The notes under the pieces were generated by a model. It worked only from the letters and a program-made list of their open reading frames with translations, searched no databases and was not told the DNA's origin. A program made the position numbers and the translations under genes. From JBEKLJ01 sp050010255 (GTDB taxonomy: Bacteria; Acidobacteriota; Terriglobia; Bryobacterales; Bryobacteraceae), in contig JBEKLJ010000024.1 in NCBI GenBank assembly GCA_050010255.1, positions 1 to 23,116 of the forward strand: a DNA stretch of 23,116 nt, written 5' to 3'. The first letter of the stretch is position 1. Each line of letters begins with the position of its first letter. Positions 1-9,691 of the stretch are shown here, in pieces.

Positions 1-1977
1 CGCGAAGCTCCGCCGCAGCGGGTAGCTGCTGAAAACCGTGAAACCATGCCCGTTCGAGACGTAGTTGAGCAGGTTGTCCGCGCCCATCGCCTGGAAGTAC
101 GGGATCAGATTTTGGCCCGTGGCAAGCGAGACCTCGCGGCCCTGGTTGTAGCTGAACCGCTGCGTGAAGACCGTGAAGCCGAGCTGCATCGGACGGTTCA
201 GGAAGTACGGCTCGGTGAAGCCGAAGGTCACGTCCTGGATGCGGTCCCCGAGCTGCGATGTCAGGCTGAGTGTTTCGCCCAGGCCGAGGAAGTTGTTGGT
301 CGAGTAGTTGAACCCGACGAAGGTGCCCGCGATGCCCGAGACGCCGCCCGTCAGGCCAATCGAGTTCTTGCCGCGCTCCTTGACCTTCAGCAGGATATCC
401 ACCGTGCTGTTCCGGGAGTCCCGCGTGATCTGCGCCGCTTCTTCCTTCTTCAACTGCTCGAAGTAGCCAAGCTGATTCAGCCGCAGAACGCTCAGCTCCC
501 ACATCTGGCTGTTGAACAGGTCGCCTTCGTCCAGCAGCAGCTCGCGGCGGATCACCTTGTCGCGCGTGGTGGTGTTGCCCGAGAAGTCGATGCGCCGCAC
601 GAAGAACTGCTGGCCCTCCTCGACGTTCATCGTCACGTCGAGCCGATCCGTCCCCTGCACCTGCTCGATCTGCGGGTCGGGCACGAAGTCGATGTATCCG
701 AACCGGCCGTATAGCTCGCGCATCCGGTCCAGGCCCTTGCGCAGCTTGGCGGTCGAGAAGACGTCGCCCGGCGCCATCTGGAAAAGCTGCGGGGTCAGGC
801 TCTCGGGCACCCGGAACAGCTTCACGCCCACGTAGTTGAAGTTGCGGATCTTGTACTTCTGGCCCTCTTCGATCGGCAACTGGATGTCGGCGCGGATGCC
901 CGGACGGTTCGTGTAAAACAGCGGGACGCGGAACTTCCCGCCGCCCATGTTGCGCAACGTCACCTTGTGGTCCAGCACCCGGACGTAGAAGTAGCCGTGC
1001 TCCTGGTAGAAGACCCGGATCCTGTCCCGGTCCTCCTCCAGTTTGGCAAGGTCATAGGTCTTGGCGAACAGGTTCTCGAACAGCAGCGAGTACGGCACGC
1101 CGATGGGGCGCAGGTTCTTCATCGCCCGGATCACCGCGCGCTGGCTCATGACCTGGTTGCCCAGGATCTCGATGCGGCCGACCTTGACCTTGGGGCCTTC
1201 GTTGACGCGAAAGGTGATCTCCAGCGAGGCGGGCGGGATCTGCCTCAATTCCGGCGTCACCTGGGCGTACTGCCGGCCACGCTCGCCCAGGAACTCCCGG
1301 AGCGCGACCGCCGCGCGCTGGACCTTGTTCGGGTCGTACTGGGATTCCACCGACAGCCCGACCTTGCGCTCCTTGAACCGGTCCAGGATCTCCGACACCG
1401 TTACCGACTTGATCCCCTCGTACCGGATGGAGCGGACCACCTGCCGCTCTACCAGCACGAAGCGGACGATGAGGCCCGCCTTGCCGGGCTCGGTCTCGAG
1501 CGTGATGTCGTCGAACCGGCCGGTGTTCCACAGCGCCATGAAGTCGCGCCGCAGCATGTCCGGGCTGTAGCGGTCGCCTTTCTTGCTGAAGATCGTCGCC
1601 CGCAAGGTGTCCTGGGGGACCCGGCGCGAGCCTCGGAACTCGATGGCCTCGATGACGTCCTGGCCGGGCATCACCGGCGCCGGCAGCGCGGGCTTGGGCT
1701 CCTCGAGCTGAGGGGCCGCCGGGACTGCGGGGCCTGGCGCGGCTGGCGCCTCCGGGGCTGGCGCCGCCTGGGGCTGTTCCGCCTGCTCCGGCACCGTCTC
1801 AAACGGGCTCGGCTGCTGCGGCTTCGGCTGGGGCGGCTGTTGCGGCTGGGGTTGCGAGGGTGGCGGGGGCTCCCGTCGCTGCTCGGATGACGAAGCAGGT
1901 TGCGGCTGCGCGCTCGCAGGGAGGCAGCAGGCGCAAACGAAGAGTACCCACAGGCACCCAGGCCTGTTAAACCTCAT
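1..1977 (-). CDS. bamA: Outer membrane protein assembly factor BamA (3' end outside window)
   Basis: BamA is the central beta-barrel insertase of the BAM complex in the outer membrane. The reading frame is open from an ATG at 1977 to the window edge, giving 659 codons; the family is usually about 800-900 residues, so the last barrel strands are missing. A signal peptide spans about residues 1-23, with cleavage after LPASA. Residues 24-104 form a Pro/Gln/Ala-rich stretch. Five POTRA-like repeats follow at about 108-178, 181-262, 265-370, 375-455 and 458-533; typical signatures are VRSIRYEGIK, VGRIEILGNQ and VRRIDFSGNTT. The barrel starts near 537 with GKNSIGLTGGVSGIAG, and FGFTEPYFLNRP is a classic BamA barrel motif. 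A GGAGAG-like ribosome-binding site lies about 11 bases before the ATG. The long proline-rich linker before POTRA1 is unusual. The upstream neighbour on the same strand is a small membrane protein. Confidence 0.93.
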   Translation of the reverse strand, partial: MRFNRPGCLWVLFVCACCLPASAQPQPASSSEQRREPPPPSQPQPQQPPQPKPQQPSPFETVPEQAEQPQAAPAPEAPAAPGPAVPAAPQLEEPKPALPAPVMPGQDVIEAIEFRGSRRVPQDTLRATIFSKKGDRYSPDMLRRDFMALWNTGRFDDITLETEPGKAGLIVRFVLVERQVVRSIRYEGIKSVTVSEILDRFKERKVGLSVESQYDPNKVQRAAVALREFLGERGRQYAQVTPELRQIPPASLEITFRVNEGPKVKVGRIEILGNQVMSQRAVIRAMKNLRPIGVPYSLLFENLFAKTYDLAKLEEDRDRIRVFYQEHGYFYVRVLDHKVTLRNMGGGKFRVPLFYTNRPGIRADIQLPIEEGQKYKIRNFNYVGVKLFRVPESLTPQLFQMAPGDVFSTAKLRKGLDRMRELYGRFGYIDFVPDPQIEQVQGTDRLDVTMNVEEGQQFFVRRIDFSGNTTTRDKVIRRELLLDEGDLFNSQMWELSVLRLNQLGYFEQLKKEEAAQITRDSRNSTVDILLKVKERGKNSIGLTGGVSGIAGTFVGFNYSTNNFLGLGETLSLTSQLGDRIQDVTFGFTEPYFLNRPMQLGFTVFTQRFSYNQGREVSLATGQNLIPYFQAMGADNLLNYVSNGHGFTVFSSYPLRRSFA

Positions 1978-2079
1978 GAAAGCCTAATCCCTCTCCACTC
2001 TGCGCGCTTATTCCGACGTCGGGCTTCCTCGGGAAGTTTCACTTGGCGGTCGCCATCTCGGCGCAGATCTGAATTTTTC

Positions 2080-2088
2080 ATTCTAGCA
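2080..2088 (-). promoter_or_regulatory. Extended -10 promoter element of bamA
   Basis: On the minus strand the bases read TGCTAGAAT, which matches the extended -10 form TGnTATAAT with one hexamer mismatch. It would start bamA transcription near 2073 and give a leader of about 95 bases. No clear -35 is visible, as is common with extended -10 promoters. Right after it lies TGAAAAATTCA, a short palindrome of unknown meaning. The call rests on sequence match only. Confidence 0.45.
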
Positions 2089-2129
2089 CTGTGGCTTCCG
2101 CAAACCCGGCTGGGCGCAACGCGCCAACC

Positions 2130-2669
2130 TTATTCGACGGCCCCGGGCGCGGCGGGCGTTTCAAACTTCGGCGCTTCCCCGCCAAAATGCCGCCGCAGGC
2201 CGCCCAGCCCGGCCGGAAACCAGCCGAGCGCCAGCCCGTACAGCAGGTGCGCCAGCAGCATGGGCCGCGGCGGGCTATGTACCATCACCAGCACCCCCAG
2301 CCGCCGCCAAAACAGGTACTGCGAGAAGTAATACCAAAGCAGGCCGGTAATGATCCCCAGCAACGTCACCCGCAACCGGTTCCGCGAACCGCCCACGACC
2401 AGCCCGAACACCAGGCCCACCAGCCCCGAGACGAACAGGTGCAGCCCGAGGCCGGAGACCGTCAGCCAGCCGAAACCGCGCTCGATCACCGGGCGGCCTT
2501 GGAGCACCGACCCCAAAATGTTCGGCAGGATCCACACCGACCGCAAGTCCAACAGCGAACTGACGGCCAGCCAGCCGAACATGGCCGTCCCTCCCAAAAC
2601 GCCCGTCTCGATTCCGGCCAGAGCCCGAAACAGCAGCGGAGAGAAGCGGCCCCGAATTCCAGGACCCAT
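2130..2669 (-). CDS. Small four-helix integral membrane protein, function unknown
   Basis: This gene encodes 179 residues from ATG 2669; a TTG directly before it (2672) is an alternative start. I do not recognise a named family. Four hydrophobic segments are visible at about residues 18-40, 67-95, 102-122 and 135-157. A short Arg-rich loop (GSRNRLR) separates helices 2 and 3, and the C-terminal tail is polar. It is therefore probably an inner-membrane protein. Codon use and GC content look like its neighbours. It lies 152 bases upstream of bamA on the same strand, but bamA has its own promoter-like element in the gap, so co-transcription is uncertain. A -10-like element sits only about a dozen bases before the start codon and there is no ribosome-binding site, which suggests a leaderless message. 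The reality of the gene is well supported by its hydrophobic pattern; its role is not known. Confidence 0.72.
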   Translation of the reverse strand: MGPGIRGRFSPLLFRALAGIETGVLGGTAMFGWLAVSSLLDLRSVWILPNILGSVLQGRPVIERGFGWLTVSGLGLHLFVSGLVGLVFGLVVGGSRNRLRVTLLGIITGLLWYYFSQYLFWRRLGVLVMVHSPPRPMLLAHLLYGLALGWFPAGLGGLRRHFGGEAPKFETPAAPGAVE

Positions 2670-2680
2670 CAAAGGAGCCT

Positions 2681-2689
2681 ATACTAGCA
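2681..2689 (-). promoter_or_regulatory. Extended -10 element of the four-helix membrane protein gene
   Basis: On the minus strand the bases read TGCTAGTAT, an extended -10 match. Transcription would begin about seven bases further on, near 2674, only a few bases before TTG 2672/ATG 2669. With no Shine-Dalgarno sequence in between, the mRNA would be leaderless or nearly so. This is inferred from sequence match only. Confidence 0.4.
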
Positions 2690-2730
2690 CAGGCCAGCGC
2701 CAGGCTCGCGGCCTGGGCGCCGCCAATGCT

Positions 2731-2866
2731 CGCCGTAGCGCGGGCACTTTTGCCTGCCGCGTCGCCACTCCTGGCGACGTAAGGCGAGTGCGGGGACACG
2801 CCTGGGAAGCGTTGTGCCAGACGTCGGCTGAAGCCGATGCTGCAAGCTGAAGCTCGCGCCACAAAG
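2731..2866 (+). repeat. Dispersed hairpin repeat, copy A
   Basis: This intergenic stretch matches, in inverted orientation, positions 8806-8969. A shared core of about 70 bases is nearly identical (GCGCGGGCACTTTTGCCTGC and what follows). It holds a perfect 8-bp stem, CGTCGCCA 2760-2767 and TGGCGACG 2772-2779, with a 4-base loop. A second part (GTCGGCT gaa GCCGATG...) ends in CGCGCCACAAAG. Copy A lacks a block of about 28 bases that copy B carries between the arms of the second stem. The repeat ends about 20 bases before the metH promoter element. It does not code for a protein; its translations only mimic one. It could be a non-autonomous mobile repeat, a REP-like element or a regulatory hairpin. 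Confidence 0.85.
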
Positions 2867-2886
2867 CGGGGCGCTCCCGCCGCCGC

Positions 2887-2895
2887 TGTTACAAT
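2887..2895 (+). promoter_or_regulatory. Extended -10 promoter element of metH
   Basis: TGTTACAAT matches the extended -10 consensus with one mismatch. Transcription would start about seven bases downstream, roughly six bases before ATG 2908. The message would thus be almost leaderless, which fits the absence of a ribosome-binding site. The identical nine bases occur in front of purA. No cobalamin or SAM riboswitch can lie in such a short leader. Confidence 0.5.
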
Positions 2896-2907
2896 CGAAG
2901 TATCCCC

Positions 2908-6456
<3,549 letters not shown>

Positions 6457-6539
6457 CGCGCACGGCGCGTCCCGAGGCGCGCCGGCAGGGGCATGTAACA
6501 GGGTCGGCGCACCGGCCACTCCCTGCTACGGTTTCCCCG

Positions 6540-6935
6540 TTACAGAAGCGTGAAGCCCGGCGCGCCGCCGAGCGAGCGGTCGAAGGTGACGGTGCCGTGA
6601 CAGCCCTTGGCCAGGTTCATCTGGGCGATCAGGTGGTCGGCGAAATCGCCTTTCCCTTTCCGGCAGGATTGAATCGCGGCCCGGACCGCATCCTCGGCTT
6701 CGAGCTGAAAGACGTCCGTGCCGAGGAGTGTTTCCATCACTTGCAGGATGCGCAAGCGGGGCTGCCGGTATACCGAGCGCAAAACCCACACCGCCTCGCA
6801 CAGCACGACGGCGGAAACGTAAACCACTTCGCCGCGGGATCGTGACCGCGCCAGGAACGCATGCGCGCGCTCGGCCTGCCGCGGATCGTCCGCGACGAGA
6901 AACCGAACCAGGACGTTAGTATCGATCCCTGTCAT
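6540..6935 (-). CDS. vapC: PIN-domain ribonuclease toxin, VapC type
   Basis: VapC toxins are Mg-dependent ribonucleases that block translation by cutting RNA when their antitoxin is lost. The 131-residue product has the compact PIN fold with its acidic residues in place: Asp5 (GIDTNVL), Glu47 (LCEAVWVL), Asp97/Asp100 (GDFADHLIA) and Asp119 (TFDRSL). The start is ATG 6935, which overlaps the TGA of the upstream antitoxin gene as ATGA. This 4-bp overlap implies translational coupling and fits the usual antitoxin-first operon. Length is normal for the family and nothing looks broken, so the toxin is probably active. The RNA target cannot be read from the sequence. The stop codon lies in the right arm of an imperfect inverted repeat (6494-6503 with 6535-6544) that could end transcription, though no T-run follows. 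Confidence 0.9.
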   Translation of the reverse strand: MTGIDTNVLVRFLVADDPRQAERAHAFLARSRSRGEVVYVSAVVLCEAVWVLRSVYRQPRLRILQVMETLLGTDVFQLEAEDAVRAAIQSCRKGKGDFADHLIAQMNLAKGCHGTVTFDRSLGGAPGFTLL

Positions 6936-7201
6936 GAGGTCCGCGCTCGGGTACGCTTCCATCGCGACCGGATGGCTGCCTCAATCCCTCTGTCCATGAC
7001 CTCCAGGGTCGCGGGCTTCTTTCCCGGGCGCCGAAAAACGCCGCGCAGGTCCTCAAACGGGATCTGCTGTGTAGCCAGGTGGACGCCTCCGCCCGGCTCG
7101 AGAATGAAGGCGATGCGGTCACCGGTCCTCAGACCTAGACGGTTCCGGACGGAAGACGGAATCGTAATCTGTCCCTTGCTGGTCAGCGTTGCGGTGGGCA
7201 T
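6932..7201 (-). CDS. vapB: AbrB/SpoVT-type antitoxin (VapB-like)
   Basis: This 89-residue protein is the DNA-binding antitoxin of the pair. Its N-terminus (MPTATLTSKGQITIPSSV) is the standard swapped-hairpin AbrB fold, residues 1 to about 48. The C-terminal 40 residues (FEDLRGVFRRPGK...) are basic and should wrap the toxin. ATG 7201 is chosen over upstream starts because AAGGAG stands just before it and the AbrB domain begins there. The two genes form one minus-strand operon with vapC overlapping by 4 bp. A perfect inverted repeat lies 6-22 bases before the start codon and is a good candidate for the autoregulatory operator. VapB/MazE-like naming is by fold and by the PIN partner. Confidence 0.9.
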   Translation of the reverse strand: MPTATLTSKGQITIPSSVRNRLGLRTGDRIAFILEPGGGVHLATQQIPFEDLRGVFRRPGKKPATLEVMDRGIEAAIRSRWKRTRARTS

Positions 7202-7206
7202 ATTCT

Positions 7207-7223
7207 CCTTACCTATAGTAAGG
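7207..7223 (-). promoter_or_regulatory. Candidate operator of the vapBC operon
   Basis: CCTTAC (7207-7212) and GTAAGG (7218-7223) form a perfect 6-bp inverted repeat with a 5-base spacer. It overlaps the ribosome-binding site region of vapB and a TATAGG/TACTAT -10-like run. Antitoxin-toxin complexes of this type usually bind such palindromes in their own promoter. Function is inferred. Confidence 0.5.
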
Positions 7224-7391
7224 CAGCCAAAGGGTTGGTTGCAACCCACGGCTTCACCGCACTTGAAGCACCGCCTTTGCCCGTAGTCCGCACGCAACAG
7301 CTTGTCCGGTCAGGGGGCCGCCCGCAGCCGAGCCGCATTCGCAGCCGGGAGGTGAGCCAAAATGGGGCACATTGTCACTGTCCCCGGTCTT

Positions 7392-7414
7392 CCGCGGCGG
7401 AGGCTGAGTAGCGC
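7392..7414. repeat. 23-bp direct repeat, right copy (next to purA stop)
   Basis: This is an exact second copy of 6437-6459, ending directly before the purA stop codon (7415-7417). It carries the metH terminal codons and stop without the rest of metH. Between vapB and this copy (7224-7391) I see no gene, only GC-rich noncoding sequence. Confidence 0.9.
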
Positions 7415-8716
7415 TCAGCCCAAGATGCGCTCGAGCTTCGAGCCCGGAACGATGATCGTCTGCGTGCGCTCGGGGCCGGTCGAGATGCATCCGATCTCGA
7501 CGCCCACCTGCTCGGAGAGGAACGCCAGGTAGTCTTTCGCGCGCGCGGGCAAGTCCTCGTAGCGCTTCAAACCCGCCGTGGGCGCCTGCCAGCCGGGCGC
7601 CAAGGTGTAGACCGGTTCGAGCTCGGCCATCGCCTTGGCCGTCGCCGGCATCTCCATCGTCTCCTGCCCGCGCAAGCGGTAGGAGGTCGCTACCGGGATC
7701 TCGGCGAAACCGTCCAGCACGTCCAGCTTGGTGAGCACCAGGCTATCGAAGCCGTTCAGCATGGCCGTGTAACGCAGCAGCGGCACGTCGAACCAGCCGC
7801 AGCGCCGCGGCCGCCCCGTCACCGCGCCGAACTCGTTACCCACCGTGCGCAGCGTGTTGCCGGCCTCGTCGTGCGACTCGGTCGGAAACGGCCCGCCGCC
7901 CACCCGCGTCGCGTAGGCCTTGGAGACTCCCACCACCGCGCCGATGCACGTAGGCGGCACGCCGGCGCCGGGGGAGGCGCCGCCGGCCGAGGCGGTCGAT
8001 GACGTCACGTAGGGGTAAGTGCCATGGTCCACGTCGAGCATCGTGCCTTGCGCGCCCTCGAACAGAACCCTCCGGCCGGCGGCCATGGCCCGATTCAACA
8101 GCGCCGCGGTGTCCGTCACCATCGGCGCCAGCCGCCGCCCGTACTCGATGTACTGGTCGCGCGCCCGCGCGAAATCCACCGGGTCGCCCAGGCTGAACGC
8201 GGCGCGCAGGATCTCCTTATCTTCAGCCAGCGCGTCGTAGAGCGCGCGGAAAGTCTCCTCCTCGGCCAGGTCGCCCATGCGGATGCCGCGGCGCCCGATC
8301 TTGTCCTCGTAGCAGGGCCCGATCCCGCGCGAGGTCGTGCCGATCGCCCGGCCGGGGCGCGACTCCGACAGCTTCTCCGCCATGCGGTGGAACGGCAGGA
8401 TCACATGCGCCCGGTTGCTGATGAACAGCCGCCCCTGGACCTCAATGCCGAGCCGCGCCAGGCCGTCGATCTCTTCCAGCAGCGCCGCCGGCTCCACCAC
8501 CACCCCGTTGCCGATCACCGCCTGCTTGCCCGGCCGCAGGATGCCCGTCGGGACCAGCTTCAGGACGATCTTGCGCTCGCCGATGCGCACCGTATGGCCC
8601 GCGTTGTGGCCGCCCTGGTAACGGGCCACGATGTCGAACTTCTCGGAAAACAGATCGACGACTTTGCCTTTTCCCTCATCGCCCCACTGCGCACCAAGCA
8701 CGATCACGTTGTTCAT
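7415..8716 (-). CDS. purA: Adenylosuccinate synthase
   Basis: PurA joins IMP and aspartate with GTP to form adenylosuccinate, the first committed step to AMP, in the cytoplasm. The product has 433 residues, normal for the family. The GTP-binding loop GDEGKGK is at residues 11-17. Other conserved blocks are GGHNAGHT, RAIGTTSRGIGP, FEGAQGTMLDVDHGTYP and TRVGGGPFPTE. The C-terminal GPERTQTII block is also present. ATG 8716 gives the canonical N-terminus (MNNVIVLGAQWGDEG). The frame stays open for about 690 bases upstream, but that part only translates intergenic DNA and a repeat. No clear ribosome-binding site is seen. An extended -10 element and a 10-bp palindrome precede the gene. Its stop codon directly abuts the right 23-bp direct repeat. 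Confidence 0.97.
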   Translation of the reverse strand: MNNVIVLGAQWGDEGKGKVVDLFSEKFDIVARYQGGHNAGHTVRIGERKIVLKLVPTGILRPGKQAVIGNGVVVEPAALLEEIDGLARLGIEVQGRLFISNRAHVILPFHRMAEKLSESRPGRAIGTTSRGIGPCYEDKIGRRGIRMGDLAEEETFRALYDALAEDKEILRAAFSLGDPVDFARARDQYIEYGRRLAPMVTDTAALLNRAMAAGRRVLFEGAQGTMLDVDHGTYPYVTSSTASAGGASPGAGVPPTCIGAVVGVSKAYATRVGGGPFPTESHDEAGNTLRTVGNEFGAVTGRPRRCGWFDVPLLRYTAMLNGFDSLVLTKLDVLDGFAEIPVATSYRLRGQETMEMPATAKAMAELEPVYTLAPGWQAPTAGLKRYEDLPARAKDYLAFLSEQVGVEIGCISTGPERTQTIIVPGSKLERILG

Positions 8717-8727
8717 GTGGATGGACC

Positions 8728-8746
8728 GAAACGTTTCATTGTAACA
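8728..8746 (-). promoter_or_regulatory. purA promoter: extended -10 plus GAAACGTTTC palindrome
   Basis: On the minus strand TGTTACAAT (8746-8738), an extended -10, is followed at once by the perfect 10-bp palindrome GAAACGTTTC (8737-8728). The palindrome would cover the transcription start, and the gene begins 11 bases after it. An AAACGTTT core is typical of operators bound by LacI-family repressors, including enterobacterial PurR. A repressor site is therefore plausible but unproven here. Confidence 0.5.
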
Positions 8747-8805
8747 ACCGGCGCGCGCCGGCCACCGCCCGCCCATAATCCGTCCGTAAGCCGGCGCGGC
8801 CTCCA

Positions 8806-8969
8806 CTTTGTGGCGCACGTCTTCAGCGTGCAGCGTCGGCTTTGCCGTCGTTTGGCATCCGTAGCCGGACAGCCGACGCACGGCCAAACCCTTCCCGGGC
8901 CTGTCCCCGCACTCGCCCTGCGTCGCCAGGAGTGGCGACGCGGCAGGCAAAAGTGCCCGCGCTACGGCG
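8806..8969 (-). repeat. Dispersed hairpin repeat, copy B (inverted relative to copy A)
   Basis: Read on the minus strand this is the fuller copy of the repeat at 2731-2866. It contains the same perfect 8-bp stem (CGTCGCCA 8921-8928 with TGGCGACG 8933-8940). A second stem, GCGTCGGCT 8833-8841 with AGCCGACGC 8871-8879, encloses a loop that copy A has largely lost. The end CGCACGTC...CCACAAAG faces purA. The remainder of 8717-9015 is GC-rich and shows no gene. Confidence 0.85.
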
Positions 8970-9015
8970 GCCGCGCGCAACTTGAGTAGATGCGGCTCTA
9001 TCGCACGTCTTCCTG

Positions 9016-9543
9016 CTAGGGCGCGGCCGTGGGCGGGGCGGCAGGGCTGCTCGCGGCAGGCGCCGGCGCCGGGCTCGGGTTGGCGATGTGAATGGCGATT
9101 CTCCACGACCGGTCCGGCTGCATGCGCCAGATGGTGACGTACTTGCCGTAGGAGACCGCCGGCTGGCCATCCGCGCCCGTCTGGCTCGCCCTGAACAACC
9201 CGTAGGTATAGCCCAGGTCGCCCGAGGCGCCCGCATCGATCGGCTCCCAGCGCAGGGAGAAGCCCGGCGCGGCGAACTCCTTCACGGCGTGCTCGCGAAT
9301 GGCCGCCTGGCCGACTAGCAGCTCGCTTCCGGCCGGCATCAGAATGCCGTCCTGGGCAAAATAGGACACCCACCCGCCGCTCCCGTCCCGGGAGGTGACC
9401 GTATCGCATTCGCGATCGCGTTCCATGAGATACTTCGCGGCGTCCCGCACCGGGCTCGCCGCACTCGTCGAGCGCGCTCCACCGAGCATGTAGCCCGCAA
9501 TCCCCGTCATCGCCGCCAACAGCGCCGCTTCGATCCGTAGCAT
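9016..9543 (-). CDS. Secreted NTF2/SnoaL-like (DUF4440-type) protein
   Basis: The 175-residue product starts with a hydrophobic N-terminus (residues 4-21) and a likely signal peptide ending near TSAAS, so it is probably exported. The middle resembles the cone-shaped NTF2/SnoaL fold: a helix with DAAKYLMERDRECDTVTSR, then GWVSYFAQDGILMP, GQAAIREH, and C-terminal strands GYTYGLFRAS and YGKYVTIWRMQPDRSW. The last strand-end (WRIAIHIANP) is typical of DUF4440 members. No defined catalytic residues can be assigned. An Ala/Pro-rich tail closes the protein. ATG 9543 is preceded by GGAGAGGGGG and, further up, a TATAGAAT -10-like run. Substrate and role are unknown; members of the fold include isomerases, stress proteins and ketosteroid-binding proteins. 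Confidence 0.8.
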   Translation of the reverse strand: MLRIEAALLAAMTGIAGYMLGGARSTSAASPVRDAAKYLMERDRECDTVTSRDGSGGWVSYFAQDGILMPAGSELLVGQAAIREHAVKEFAAPGFSLRWEPIDAGASGDLGYTYGLFRASQTGADGQPAVSYGKYVTIWRMQPDRSWRIAIHIANPSPAPAPAASSPAAPPTAAP

Positions 9544-9691
9544 GTTCAGGCCCCCTCTCCAGATTCTATAATTCGGGCGCCGGCGGCGAGCGCGCCTTGT
9601 GGCGTCGCTTGGTGCTTTTGCAGCCCTCTCATCGCGCCTCGCTACGATCGTGGTGAAACACTCGGGCTAAAACCGCGACCGCCGCTCGCGC

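Noticed and set aside
2350..2850. Protein-like translation RSAGTFACRVATPGD in the repeat copies
   Set aside because: It recurs because the DNA repeat recurs. The frames differ at both sides and there are no start signals.
2670..2907. Cobalamin or SAM riboswitch in front of metH
   Set aside because: The gap is taken up by the dispersed repeat, and the promoter element leaves room for only a few leader bases. No riboswitch-like core was seen.
6457..6539. Rho-independent terminator after metH
   Set aside because: GGCGCG/CGCGCC and the 6494-6544 inverted repeat could fold, but neither is followed by a T-run on either strand, so I did not list a terminator.
8717..9409. N-terminal extension of purA by about 230 codons
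   Set aside because: The extra part translates the intergenic repeat and the shadow of the NTF2-like gene. MNNVIVLGAQWGDEG is the canonical PurA start.
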